Below, piece after piece: positions 10,628 through 18,330 of a stretch of 64,000 bases of DNA. How positions within the stretch are numbered: the stretch's first letter is position 1; each line of letters begins with the position of its first letter. The DNA is taken from NCBI GenBank assembly GCA_017549805.1, contig JAFYNJ010000005.1:1-64000 (forward strand), in the 5' to 3' direction. This stretch comes from Bacteroidales bacterium (GTDB lineage: Bacteria; Bacteroidota; Bacteroidia; Bacteroidales; F082). The position numbers were made by a program, and so were the translations under genes. A model generated the notes under the pieces. That model did not search any database, had not been told where the DNA came from, and saw only the letters and a list, made by a program, of their open reading frames with translations.

Positions 10628-12553
10628 ATGAGCGAGTTCACGAGATCGGTGTTGAAGCGTTATTGGGGATATCCTTCCTTCCGTCCCTTGCAGGAAGAGA
10701 TTGTGGATGCAGTGGTTGCTGGGCGCGATACCTTGGCTTTATTGCCCACTGGTGGCGGCAAGTCGATCTGTTTCCAAGTGCCTGCCATGGCCATGGAAGG
10801 CATCTGCGTGGTGGTGACGCCTTTGATTGCCTTGATGAAGGACCAAGTGGCGCATCTGCTGGCTAAAAGGATTCCAGCGGCTGCCATCTACTCAGGCATG
10901 CATCCTGATCAAGTGGAGTTGACCTACAACCAGGCGGTGTATGGACGGCTTAAGTTCCTCTATGTTTCGCCTGAACGGTTGCAGACCGATCTGTTTCTTG
11001 AGGCCATCAAAAGGATGAAGGTGAACCTGTTGGCAGTGGATGAATCGCACTGCATTTCGCAATGGGGCTATGATTTCAGACCGCCATACCTGAAGATTGC
11101 TGAATTGCGCCCATATATCCCAAAGACACCTGTGTTGGCCTTGACTGCCACGGCTACGTCTAAAGTGGTGGATGACATACAATACCGTCTTGGTTTCAAG
11201 CAGAAGAATGTGTTCAGAAGCAGCTTTGAGCGGAAGAATCTAACCTACAATGTCTATCATGAACCGGACAAGTTCGGCGTGCTTTATAGGAAGCTCCATG
11301 CCTTGCAACAAGGTAGTGCCATCGTGTATGTCCGGAACAGGAAGAAAACACAGGTCATTGCCGAATGGCTCCAATCGGTGGGGGTTCCTGCCACATTTTA
11401 CCATGCCGGTCTGGATTCGAAGACCCGTGACGAACGACAGGATCTTTGGATGCGAGGTAAGGTGAGCGTGATGGTGTCAACCAATGCCTTTGGCATGGGC
11501 ATCGACAAGCCGGATGTGAGGCTTGTGATCCATCTGGATCTTCCCGACAGCATTGAGGCGTATTTTCAGGAAGCTGGCCGTGCAGGCCGCGACCTCCAGC
11601 CTGCAGAGGCTTTCCTGCTGGTTTCGGATGCGGATGTCAAGCAACTGGAGGACAATTTCCAGCAGTCGTATCCCGACATGGATCGCATCAAACGGATCTA
11701 CAATGCCTTGGGAAGTTATTTGAAAGTGCCCGTCGGAGCAGGGGAAGGGGAGTCTTATCCCTTTGATTTGGGTGATTTCGCCAGAACCTACAACTTAGGC
11801 ATGATGGAGACCTTCAGTGCCTTGAAGATGTTTGAGAAGGAAGGCATGATGGTGCTATCGGAAAGTTTTGACGAGCCTTCGAAGGTTTGGATCAAAGCGC
11901 CGAGGGACGACCTCTATCGTTTTCAAGTGGCATTTCCCCAGTTCGACACCTTAATAAAATACATGTTGAGGAGCCTTCCAGGGGTGTTGAGCGACTTCGT
12001 GAGGTTCAACGAAGAAACAGCCGCATTGAAGACGGGGTTGACGGTGGATCAGGTGATCGCCTTGCTCAAGAAGATGGAGTCGTACAACTTCCTTTCGTAT
12101 GATCCAAGGAAGGACAAACCGCAGCTGCAACTGGTTACGGAGTTCTTGGACACGAGATACTTTACCCTTTCGAACGAGACCTATTTGGATCGTAAAAAAG
12201 ATGCCGAAGCGCGAATCAAGGCGGTGATTGGCTTTGTAAACAATGACCAGGAATGTCGAAGCATACAGCTTTTGCGCTACTTCGACGAAGTAAGCCGCAA
12301 GCCGTGTGGACAATGCGATGTTTGTGTGAGTCATGGCTCAGGAGACCTGTCCGCCGGTGCGTATGACCAAATCAGCCATGAGGTGTTGGATGCCTTGGAC
12401 AAAAAGCCGATGTCGGTGCGTGAAATACTGGAGGCATGCCATGGCCATGAAGAGGAAGAGGTGATGGAGACTGTCCGTTGGATGATAGACAACGGACAAC
12501 TGGTGATTGAAGGCGAGATGTTACGATTGAAGACAAAAAAAGAGACGCCATAA
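10628..12553 (+). CDS. recQ: ATP-dependent DNA helicase RecQ
   Basis: 641 residues. 3'-5' superfamily 2 helicase for recombination repair and restart of stalled forks. Walker A LPTGGGKSICFQVP, motif II DESHCISQWGYDFRP, motif VI FQEAGRAGRD. The zinc-binding cysteine cluster is present (CRSIQLLRYF, then CGQCDVC), followed by a short C-terminal region. Bacteroidota genomes often carry more than one RecQ, so this may be one of several. The last codons (KKETP) double as part of the convergent hup terminator. Confidence 0.93.
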   Translation: MSEFTRSVLKRYWGYPSFRPLQEEIVDAVVAGRDTLALLPTGGGKSICFQVPAMAMEGICVVVTPLIALMKDQVAHLLAKRIPAAAIYSGMHPDQVELTYNQAVYGRLKFLYVSPERLQTDLFLEAIKRMKVNLLAVDESHCISQWGYDFRPPYLKIAELRPYIPKTPVLALTATATSKVVDDIQYRLGFKQKNVFRSSFERKNLTYNVYHEPDKFGVLYRKLHALQQGSAIVYVRNRKKTQVIAEWLQSVGVPATFYHAGLDSKTRDERQDLWMRGKVSVMVSTNAFGMGIDKPDVRLVIHLDLPDSIEAYFQEAGRAGRDLQPAEAFLLVSDADVKQLEDNFQQSYPDMDRIKRIYNALGSYLKVPVGAGEGESYPFDLGDFARTYNLGMMETFSALKMFEKEGMMVLSESFDEPSKVWIKAPRDDLYRFQVAFPQFDTLIKYMLRSLPGVLSDFVRFNEETAALKTGLTVDQVIALLKKMESYNFLSYDPRKDKPQLQLVTEFLDTRYFTLSNETYLDRKKDAEARIKAVIGFVNNDQECRSIQLLRYFDEVSRKPCGQCDVCVSHGSGDLSAGAYDQISHEVLDALDKKPMSVREILEACHGHEEEEVMETVRWMIDNGQLVIEGEMLRLKTKKETP

Positions 12554-12566
12554 CGATGGCGTCTCT
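12533..12566 (-). terminator. hup terminator embedded in the recQ 3' end
   Basis: AGAGACGCCA (12541-12550) and TGGCGTCTCT (12557-12566) form a perfect 10-bp stem with a six-base loop. The A-run just upstream on the plus strand (recQ lysine codons) is the U-tract for minus-strand transcripts, so it works for hup. The recQ stop codon lies in the loop. Confidence 0.85.
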
Positions 12567-12594
12567 GAGTTTAGGATGCTATCCTTATTCCGAA

Positions 12595-12858
12595 TTACTT
12601 CAGAATGTTAGCAGCTGGTCTGAACTTAACAACCTTCTTGGCAGCGATCTTAATGGCCTTGCCAGTTCTCGGGTTGTGACCTTTTCTTGCAGGACGGGTG
12701 GCAGTGGCGAGAGTGCCGAAGCCAACGAGGGCAACTTTTCCACCTTTCTTGAGTTCAGCTTTAGCAACAGCGAGGGTTGCATCAAGAGCTTTCTTAGTGT
12801 CAACTTTGGTCATGCCAGCTTTTGCTGCGATGGCATCAATTAATTCAGCTTTGTTCAT
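12595..12858 (-). CDS. hup: HU family DNA-binding protein
   Basis: 87 residues, standard HU length. Nucleoid protein that bends DNA as a dimer. It starts MNKAELIDAIAAKAG and carries the beta-arm signature VGFGTLATATRPARKGHNPR followed by TGKAIKI. The frame stays open to an ATG at 12897, but HU proteins begin at the second Met and the -7 box overlaps 12897, so 12858 is chosen. Single-gene transcript. Confidence 0.95.
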   Translation of the reverse strand: MNKAELIDAIAAKAGMTKVDTKKALDATLAVAKAELKKGGKVALVGFGTLATATRPARKGHNPRTGKAIKIAAKKVVKFRPAANILK

Positions 12859-12896
12859 AGTCTTATTTTTAAGGTTAATAAAAGTGTTTTCCGACA

Positions 12897-12925
12897 CAAA
12901 GATAATCTAAAAAACTAATTTGCAA
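12897..12925 (-). promoter_or_regulatory. hup promoter
   Basis: On the minus strand: TTG (12923-12925), 18 bases, TATCTTTG (12897-12904). Confidence 0.75.
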
Positions 12926-12934
12926 GTGTTTTTG

Positions 12935-12991
12935 AAAAAAAATTGAAGTTTTTTTATGAAAAAAATAAAATTTCTGTATAAAAAACTTCAA
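12935..12991 (-). terminator. AT-rich terminator of fmt (tentative)
   Basis: TTGAAGTTTTTT (12943-12954) and AAAAAACTTCAA (12980-12991) are perfect inverted repeats around a 25-base loop. On the minus strand they are followed by a run of Ts. The upstream arm includes the fmt stop region. The stem is A/T-rich and the loop long, hence modest confidence. Confidence 0.4.
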
Positions 12992-13950
12992 ATTTCAGCT
13001 TTCCAGAGGCCTTCAAGCCGAAATCCTCTTAGAAAATCAGCCGTTTCCATGGCTTTTTTCCCGGCTTGTTGGATGGTGGTCAAGTGGATAAATCCATCGT
13101 TGGCGGCGATTTTCAGGAAAGTCTTGTTGTCGGTCAACACGGTTCCTGCCGGATTGGTGGGATGGCATGTCTCAATGCGTGAATTGTAAACTTTCAATTC
13201 AAGCGAGTCGCCCTGCTCGGAGACCAACCTGGTATGTGCGGCAGGGTAGGGAGAGAGCCCTCGTATGTGGTTGTAGATGGTTTGGCAGTCGCGATTCCAA
13301 CGGATATAGCAAAAATCCTTGAAGATCTTGGGTGCTTCTTTTAAGACGTCTCCAGCGGCAAGTTCCTCTTGGGTCACTGCCTGGATGTCGTTGTTTTCGA
13401 TTTTTTGGATGGTTTTCACCACCAGTTTGTTGCCCAGGACCATCAGTTCGTCGTGGAGTTCACCAGCGGTCTCGTCGGGGCGTATGGCGACGCTTTCGCG
13501 AAGGATTACCTTGCCTTTGTCGATTTCCTCATTCAGGAAGAAGGTGGTCAGGCCTGTAACCGTTTCGCCATTGATGATGGCGTGGTTGATGGGTGCTGCG
13601 CCACGGTATTGCGGCAAGAGTGAAGCGTGTAGGTTGAAGGTGCCGAGTGGAGGCATTTTCCAGACGACGGCGGGAAGCATCCTAAAAGCCACCACGATGA
13701 ACAGGTCGGCATGAAACGACTCAAGGGCTTGCAGGAAAGACGGATCCTTGAGTTTCTCGGGTTGTAACAGGGGCAGATGGTGGTTCAAGGCGGCTTTCTT
13801 TACCTCGGAGCACTGGATCTTCTTGCCGCGTCCTGCGGGCTTATCGGGCATGGTTACCACAGCCGCAACTTCATAGCCGGCGGCCAGGATGGCTTCCAGC
13901 TGCGATGCTGCAAATTCAGGAGTTCCGAAGTAAACGATTCGTATAGCCAT
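12988..13950 (-). CDS. fmt: Methionyl-tRNA formyltransferase
   Basis: 320 residues. Formylates the amino group of initiator Met-tRNA using 10-formyl-tetrahydrofolate. It starts MAIRIVYFGTPEFA, carries the catalytic signature NLHASLLPQYRGAAPINHAI and the Fmt C-terminal domain. The start codon is only six bases downstream of the U-tract of the terminator that ends the upstream TPR gene. No clear -7 box lies between, so its expression may depend on readthrough. Confidence 0.96.
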   Translation of the reverse strand: MAIRIVYFGTPEFAASQLEAILAAGYEVAAVVTMPDKPAGRGKKIQCSEVKKAALNHHLPLLQPEKLKDPSFLQALESFHADLFIVVAFRMLPAVVWKMPPLGTFNLHASLLPQYRGAAPINHAIINGETVTGLTTFFLNEEIDKGKVILRESVAIRPDETAGELHDELMVLGNKLVVKTIQKIENNDIQAVTQEELAAGDVLKEAPKIFKDFCYIRWNRDCQTIYNHIRGLSPYPAAHTRLVSEQGDSLELKVYNSRIETCHPTNPAGTVLTDNKTFLKIAANDGFIHLTTIQQAGKKAMETADFLRGFRLEGLWKAEI

Positions 13951-13956
13951 TTTGAT

Positions 13957-13988
13957 AAAAAAAGCCCGATTCGTATGAATCAGGCTTT
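13957..13988 (-). terminator. Terminator of the TPR gene, directly before the fmt start
   Basis: On the minus strand: AAAGCCTGATTC, four-base loop, GAATCGGGCTTT, then seven Ts (12 pairs including one G-U). The T-run ends at 13957 and the fmt ATG is 13950-13948. Confidence 0.8.
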
Positions 13989-14008
13989 AAAACCATTGTT
14001 ATGAAAAA

Positions 14009-14707
14009 TCAGTTCTTCAATTTCTCTTCCATATTGGCGATGTTCTTGCTGATCTCGAAGGCTTCGTTGCTCAAAGGATAGTCGGCCTTGAGGGCTTTGT
14101 AGCAATTCAGCGCCTTGGCATAGTCACCCATGATCTCGTAGGTCATGCCGGCCTTGGTCAGGAACATGGGACCCGTGAAGTCGTTCTTCGACTTGTTGGC
14201 GGCCTTGTCATAGTAGGCAGCGGCACTGTTTATGTCGTCCAGCTCCATATAGCAGTCGCCAATGGCACCAAGCGCCATGGGGGCGAGGATGTCGTCCTTG
14301 CCATTGAATTTCTTCAGATAGTCGATGGCCTCTTCAAACTTGCCAAGCTTCATGTAACTGATGCCAGCATAGTAGGCGGCGAGCTTGCCGGTCTTGGTAT
14401 TGCTGTATTGGTCATAGACTTCGGTGAATCCGAGATAGTTGCCGTCTCCGTTGAGGGCAGCTTCGTAGGATTCCTTCTCGAAATATTTTTGAGCGGTGAA
14501 AATCTCCTTGCTGGCGTTGGCGTTCTTTCTGTCGTTCAGATACTTAACTCCCCAAATGATGCCTGCAATAATGATGACGGCAGCGATAATGCCGTAAATG
14601 AGTTTCTGGTGCTCTTCAATCCAAAGTTCGGTCTTGCTCAATGCCGATTCAACGTTTTCCAGTCTTTCTTCGCCTTTGGCTTCTTGTTCTTTTTTCTTGG
14701 TTGCCAT
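14009..14707 (-). CDS. Membrane-anchored tetratricopeptide repeat protein (YfgM-like)
   Basis: 232 residues. A charged cytosolic N-terminus (KKKEQEAKGEE) precedes one membrane helix near residues 36-55 (LIYGIIAAVIIIAGIIWGV). The rest is extracytoplasmic with TPR-like helices: GKLAAYYAGISYMKLGKFEEA, GAIGDCYMELDDINSAAAYY, KAGMTYEIMGDYAKALNCY. This layout resembles E. coli YfgM, a periplasmic chaperone partner of the Sec translocon. The equivalence is inferred from layout, not from neighbours. Confidence 0.8.
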   Translation of the reverse strand: MATKKKEQEAKGEERLENVESALSKTELWIEEHQKLIYGIIAAVIIIAGIIWGVKYLNDRKNANASKEIFTAQKYFEKESYEAALNGDGNYLGFTEVYDQYSNTKTGKLAAYYAGISYMKLGKFEEAIDYLKKFNGKDDILAPMALGAIGDCYMELDDINSAAAYYDKAANKSKNDFTGPMFLTKAGMTYEIMGDYAKALNCYKALKADYPLSNEAFEISKNIANMEEKLKN

Positions 14708-14736
14708 ATCTTTTTCTATTCAAAATTTTCGGACTG

Positions 14737-14766
14737 CAAAAATAGGAAATTATAGGTTTGCATCAA
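14737..14766 (-). promoter_or_regulatory. Promoter of the TPR gene
   Basis: On the minus strand: TTG (14764-14766), 19 bases, TATTTTTG (14737-14744). Confidence 0.65.
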
Positions 14767-14774
14767 CAAAAAAC

Positions 14775-14801
14775 TTGAATTTTTTATTTTTACTATCTTT
14801 G
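14775..14801 (+). promoter_or_regulatory. trmH promoter
   Basis: TTG (14775-14777), 16 bases, TATCTTTG (14794-14801); the ATG is 20 bases further on. Confidence 0.7.
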
Positions 14802-14821
14802 CGACCAAATTATTCGTTAAA

Positions 14822-15514
14822 ATGATTCCGAGAGACAAGGCTTTTCTTGAATTCCTATACCAATTCATCACCGATGAACGGAAAGTGCGCTTTGAAGAAG
14901 TGCTCGCATGGCGCACAAGGCATATTACAGTGGTCCTTGAGGACATTTTCCAGCCGCACAATGCCAGCGCCGTGTTGCGAAGCTGCGACCTCACTGGGGT
15001 GCAGGACATCCATATTATTGAGAACAACTATACCTTCGACGTGAATCCCGACGTGGTGATGGGCAGCACCAAATGGCTCGACATCCATCGTTACAATGAA
15101 TTGGACTTCAATACTCCGTTGGTGATCGACCGGTTGAAGGCCCAAGGCTATCAGATTGTTGCCACCTGTCCGCATCAAAATGACTATTCGCCGGAAACCT
15201 TGCCTTTGGATCAACCGATTGCCTTGTTTTTCGGTACGGAGAAAACCGGTCTCACGGATTATGTGTTGGAACACGCTGACAAGTATGTCCAAATCCCGAT
15301 GTATGGCTTCACGGAGAGTTATAATATCAGCGTTTCAGCGGCCTTGCTGATGTATTCGTTGACGCATCGATTGCATGAAATGAATGAAGTGGATTGGCAT
15401 CTCACCGAGGATGAAAAACAAATGGTGCGCTTGGAATGGTCGCGGCGCACCTTAAACCGTATCAGGCAATATGAAAGGAAATTCAAGGAACTTCATCCGG
15501 AATTTGGAGAATAG
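14822..15514 (+). CDS. trmH: tRNA (guanosine-2'-O-)-methyltransferase, SpoU/TrmH family
   Basis: 230 residues, close to E. coli TrmH. SPOUT (trefoil-knot) methyltransferase expected to methylate ribose of G18 in tRNA with S-adenosylmethionine. Motif 1 PHNASAVLRSCDLTGVQDIH, motif 2 ALFFGTEKTGLT, motif 3 IPMYGFTESYNISVSAAL. The catalytic Arg of motif 1 and the Asn-Ser pair of motif 3 are present. Single gene, divergent from the TPR gene. Confidence 0.9.
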   Translation: MIPRDKAFLEFLYQFITDERKVRFEEVLAWRTRHITVVLEDIFQPHNASAVLRSCDLTGVQDIHIIENNYTFDVNPDVVMGSTKWLDIHRYNELDFNTPLVIDRLKAQGYQIVATCPHQNDYSPETLPLDQPIALFFGTEKTGLTDYVLEHADKYVQIPMYGFTESYNISVSAALLMYSLTHRLHEMNEVDWHLTEDEKQMVRLEWSRRTLNRIRQYERKFKELHPEFGE

Positions 15515-15545
15515 CAAGGCGTTTTTTAGATTATATGCTGTTCTT

Positions 15546-16055
15546 TTAAAAGACGTAATAAAAAGACAAAGAGGAACTACCAAGTTCGAATGAGCAACCG
15601 AAATCTTTAAAACCATACCAATAAGAATCGGAGTATCCTATGAAGCCAACGTTTGCTGTTACAGCACAGTGCTTTGATAGTTGGTATTGGATTCCGGGAG
15701 AACAAAAGATAGCATGGTATTTTTCGTTTTTATGGATGGTATAGATAAACTCAGATAGCAGAAATAGTGACATCTTGCCATTATTGTAAAAGTGGTAGCG
15801 AAAAAAAGGGCTAAAGTCGAAAGCGTATTCCCTTTTTATGGTGTAAACACCGTTGTATAAGCGGTTAGCGTTTTGAAAAGCATAATCAAGCCCCCAAGCC
15901 AGTTTGTTGTATTGATAGCCGACGCAAAAACTGAAAAGATGATACTTTAAACTATGTTCAGTGCTGTTGGAGAATTTTCCTCCAATAAAAACTTGGGCCT
16001 GAGTGTTAAGGCAGAAACAAAAAGCGATAGCGATGATGAAGATAATTCGTTTCAT
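15546..16055 (-). CDS. Small outer-membrane beta-barrel protein (first of a tandem pair)
   Basis: 169 residues from the ATG at 16055, chosen because it begins the signal peptide MKRIIFIIAIAFCFCLNTQA. The rest alternates polar and aromatic residues in short strands and ends in LSFYYVF, a typical C-terminal barrel strand. It resembles the neighbour upstream (shared GYSxS then GFKxFG near the end), so the two look like paralogs. The DNA is visibly AT-richer than its surroundings. No function can be assigned. Confidence 0.7.
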   Translation of the reverse strand: MKRIIFIIAIAFCFCLNTQAQVFIGGKFSNSTEHSLKYHLFSFCVGYQYNKLAWGLDYAFQNANRLYNGVYTIKREYAFDFSPFFRYHFYNNGKMSLFLLSEFIYTIHKNEKYHAIFCSPGIQYQLSKHCAVTANVGFIGYSDSYWYGFKDFGCSFELGSSSLSFYYVF

Positions 16056-16070
16056 TTCTCCCAACTATTA

Positions 16071-16601
16071 TTACCAAAACGAATAATAAAAACCAATCCT
16101 TGAAGTACTCATGCTTAAATTAATGCCGAAACCTTTAAAACCATTGCTTTCGTTGGAACTGTATCCAACGATACCAAAACGGAATAAGGTAGAGAAACGG
16201 TCGGTCAATTTGTAAAAGACACCGGGAGAAATGCCAACTTCATGTGTGATATAACCAAAGATGTCGGTAGAATTAACGTATGTATAGAAAGCATCAGCAA
16301 AAAAACCAAATTTTTCTCGTGTTATGATGTCGTAACGTATGTATGGTTCTACTATATACTGCTTCAAATCAGAATAAGAATGGTTACTGTAAGTCTTGGA
16401 AATATAAGAAAATGTTAGGCCTGCTGATAGATTGTGATACCGAAAGCCTATTTCTGGAGAAATACTGAAGTGCTTAACTTCGCTATCTGGGTAGCTTACT
16501 TTGTTTTTATAATAAGCAAACCCTCCGCCGGCATAAAGTTGTGCTTTGGCGGGAAGAACAATCGATAGGACAAAGACGAGAATTAGGAATGCTTTTTTCA
16601 T
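16071..16601 (-). CDS. Small outer-membrane beta-barrel protein (second of a tandem pair)
   Basis: 176 residues from the ATG at 16601, which begins the signal peptide MKKAFLILVFVLSIVLPAKA. The frame is open far upstream, but that stretch runs through the neighbouring genes in another frame and the -7 box at 16621-16628 places the start here. It ends in RIGFYYSFW, a barrel-closing strand, and is followed after 15 bases by its paralog. AT-rich. Function unknown. Confidence 0.72.
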   Translation of the reverse strand: MKKAFLILVFVLSIVLPAKAQLYAGGGFAYYKNKVSYPDSEVKHFSISPEIGFRYHNLSAGLTFSYISKTYSNHSYSDLKQYIVEPYIRYDIITREKFGFFADAFYTYVNSTDIFGYITHEVGISPGVFYKLTDRFSTLFRFGIVGYSSNESNGFKGFGINLSMSTSRIGFYYSFW

Positions 16602-16620
16602 GATGAAATCCATTTTGTGC

Positions 16621-16628
16621 CAAAAATA
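16621..16628 (-). promoter_or_regulatory. -7 box for the outer-membrane protein pair
   Basis: TATTTTTG on the minus strand, about 20 bases before the ATG at 16601. No clear -33 element. Confidence 0.55.
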
Positions 16629-16648
16629 AAACAAAAAACCCAAACTTC

Positions 16649-16954
16649 CTAATCTTTTATATCCGTTCTCCGTTTTCCGTTTTCCACTCTCACCCAGAGT
16701 CGCCACATCAGATAGCCCCAGGCGAAGAAGAGGACATAATAGATCCATTTCGGGATGGAGGTCTGATAGGCGTCTTCGTTGACGATTTCTGAGTATTGTT
16801 CGGTGGGGATGTCGGCATAGTAATAGGCTCCCGCGCCGAAGTCGTAGCCTTCCACCAGACCGAGTTGGTTGGCCATGATCCAGCCGGCCAAAAACAAAGT
16901 GATTACCACCACGACGATGGTAATCACTTTGAATATCTTGTGTTGTTTGTTCAT
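16649..16954 (-). CDS. Small membrane protein of the YeiH operon
   Basis: 101 residues with two hydrophobic helices, near residues 9-28 (FKVITIVVVVITLFLAGWI) and 69-86 (WIYYVLFFAWGYLMWRLW), and a polar loop between containing YYYADIPTEQYSEI. Its ATG shares one base with the yeiH stop (TAATG), so it is translated from the same mRNA. No family recognised; it may be an accessory subunit of the transporter, an inference from position only. Confidence 0.7.
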   Translation of the reverse strand: MNKQHKIFKVITIVVVVITLFLAGWIMANQLGLVEGYDFGAGAYYYADIPTEQYSEIVNEDAYQTSIPKWIYYVLFFAWGYLMWRLWVRVENGKRRTDIKD

Positions 16955-18291
16955 TATTTGAACATGTCCAGATTCGGTACTTCAAAGAGGACTCCCGAGA
17001 GCAGGATCCACACTGCAAAGAGTGTGAGAGCGATGTTGAAAAGCTGGCCGATGATATAGAGCCAGAGCACCTTGCCGCCCTGCATCTGTTTGAAGAGACT
17101 CTTGAAGTTGGTATCGAGGCCGATGCTGGTGAAGGCCAGTACGAAGGCCCAGTTCTTGTATTGGTCGAGCACACCGTTGATGGCTTTCACGTCGCCACCC
17201 AAAGGCTTAACGATGAAGGAAGCAACGAGGGAAGCCACGAAGAAACCGATGATGAATTTCGGGAAGCGGTTCCAGATCTCGCCGGCCCCGACTTTGGCAT
17301 CGCCAGTCTTATCGACTTTGGTGGCGAAGAAGATGGCCACGAAGAAGGCGATGAAGCCGATGAGGATGTTCTGGATCATTTTCACCATGGAGGCCACCTG
17401 AGCAGCTTCTTCGCCGAGGGCTTCGCCAGCCAACACCACAGCACCCGTGGAGTCAACGGTGCCGCCGATGAGGGCGCCGCCCATCATCTGGTTCATGCCT
17501 GCCCAGCGGATGATCATGGGCTCGAACACCATCATCAGGATGGTGAAGATGATGGAGATGGAAATGGCCAGCGAGAGGTCTTCCTTTTTGGCCTTGGCTG
17601 CCGCACCTGTGGCGATGGCGGCACTGGTACCGCACACTGAAGTGGCCGAGGCCAAAGTGATGACCAGCGGCTTGTTGTCGATCTTCAGCACCTTGGTGCC
17701 CAACCACCACATGAAGATGATGACGATGGGGGTGACGATCCAAGCGATGCCGAGACCGTAGAGACCGAACTTGGCGATGTTGCTGAACAGTACCGAGAAA
17801 CCCATGATGACCAGCCCCGTCTTGATGTAGAACTCCGTCCGGATGGCGGGTTTCAGCCAGTCGGGGGTGCCAACGGTGTTGGAGATCAACAGGCCGATGA
17901 GCAAGGCCCAAAAAGCCCACTCAAGGTACATCTTCAGAGTGTATTCGGCGCTGATCATTCTGACGACGATACAGATGATGAACAATACGATGTAAGCGGG
18001 GATGAACTTGCGGATTTTCTCGCCTTGCAGTTTGATGCCGATGCCGAACAAAACACCGGTCACCAAGAAGGTGCGGAGTAGCTTAATCCAGAAGTCGCCG
18101 TTAAACTGGGCGGCCAAAGATTTCTTTTCTTCAATGTTTTCCCACCAATGCCACGTGCTGAACTTGGCAGCGGAGAAGTCGAAAGAACCAGTCAGGACGG
18201 CGATGCAGGCCACAGCGATGACGATGAAGCCAATCCATACGGCCAGCCAGTCCTCTTTTTTCCAAAGATTGGAGGCTTTATTGTTTCCCAT
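16954..18291 (-). CDS. yeiH: YeiH/YadS-type putative sulfate exporter
   Basis: 445 residues, longer than E. coli YeiH (about 350) because of an extra N-terminal helix and a soluble loop near residues 35-60. Polytopic inner-membrane protein of the Cons_hypoth698 family. The conserved core is the LASATSVCGTSAAIATGAAA segment; a second conserved stretch is GGTVDSTGAVVLAGEAL. Family members are annotated as sulfate exporters on limited evidence. It sits 33 bases after a phosphate-selective-type porin and overlaps a small membrane protein, which suggests an anion transport unit across both membranes. Confidence 0.82.
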   Translation of the reverse strand: MGNNKASNLWKKEDWLAVWIGFIVIAVACIAVLTGSFDFSAAKFSTWHWWENIEEKKSLAAQFNGDFWIKLLRTFLVTGVLFGIGIKLQGEKIRKFIPAYIVLFIICIVVRMISAEYTLKMYLEWAFWALLIGLLISNTVGTPDWLKPAIRTEFYIKTGLVIMGFSVLFSNIAKFGLYGLGIAWIVTPIVIIFMWWLGTKVLKIDNKPLVITLASATSVCGTSAAIATGAAAKAKKEDLSLAISISIIFTILMMVFEPMIIRWAGMNQMMGGALIGGTVDSTGAVVLAGEALGEEAAQVASMVKMIQNILIGFIAFFVAIFFATKVDKTGDAKVGAGEIWNRFPKFIIGFFVASLVASFIVKPLGGDVKAINGVLDQYKNWAFVLAFTSIGLDTNFKSLFKQMQGGKVLWLYIIGQLFNIALTLFAVWILLSGVLFEVPNLDMFK

Positions 18292-18305
18292 TTTTTTTAA
18301 AATTT

Positions 18306-18330
18306 AGAAGTCAGAAGTCAGAAGTCAGAA
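18306..18330. repeat. Heptad tandem repeat (AGAAGTC)3
   Basis: Three perfect copies of AGAAGTC plus AGAA, in the porin-yeiH gap and overlapping the porin stop codon (minus strand, 18325-18327). Confidence 0.85.

Noticed and set aside
16602-17174. Upstream extension of the second outer-membrane protein
   Set aside because: It runs in another frame through the small membrane protein and yeiH; the signal peptide starts at 16601.
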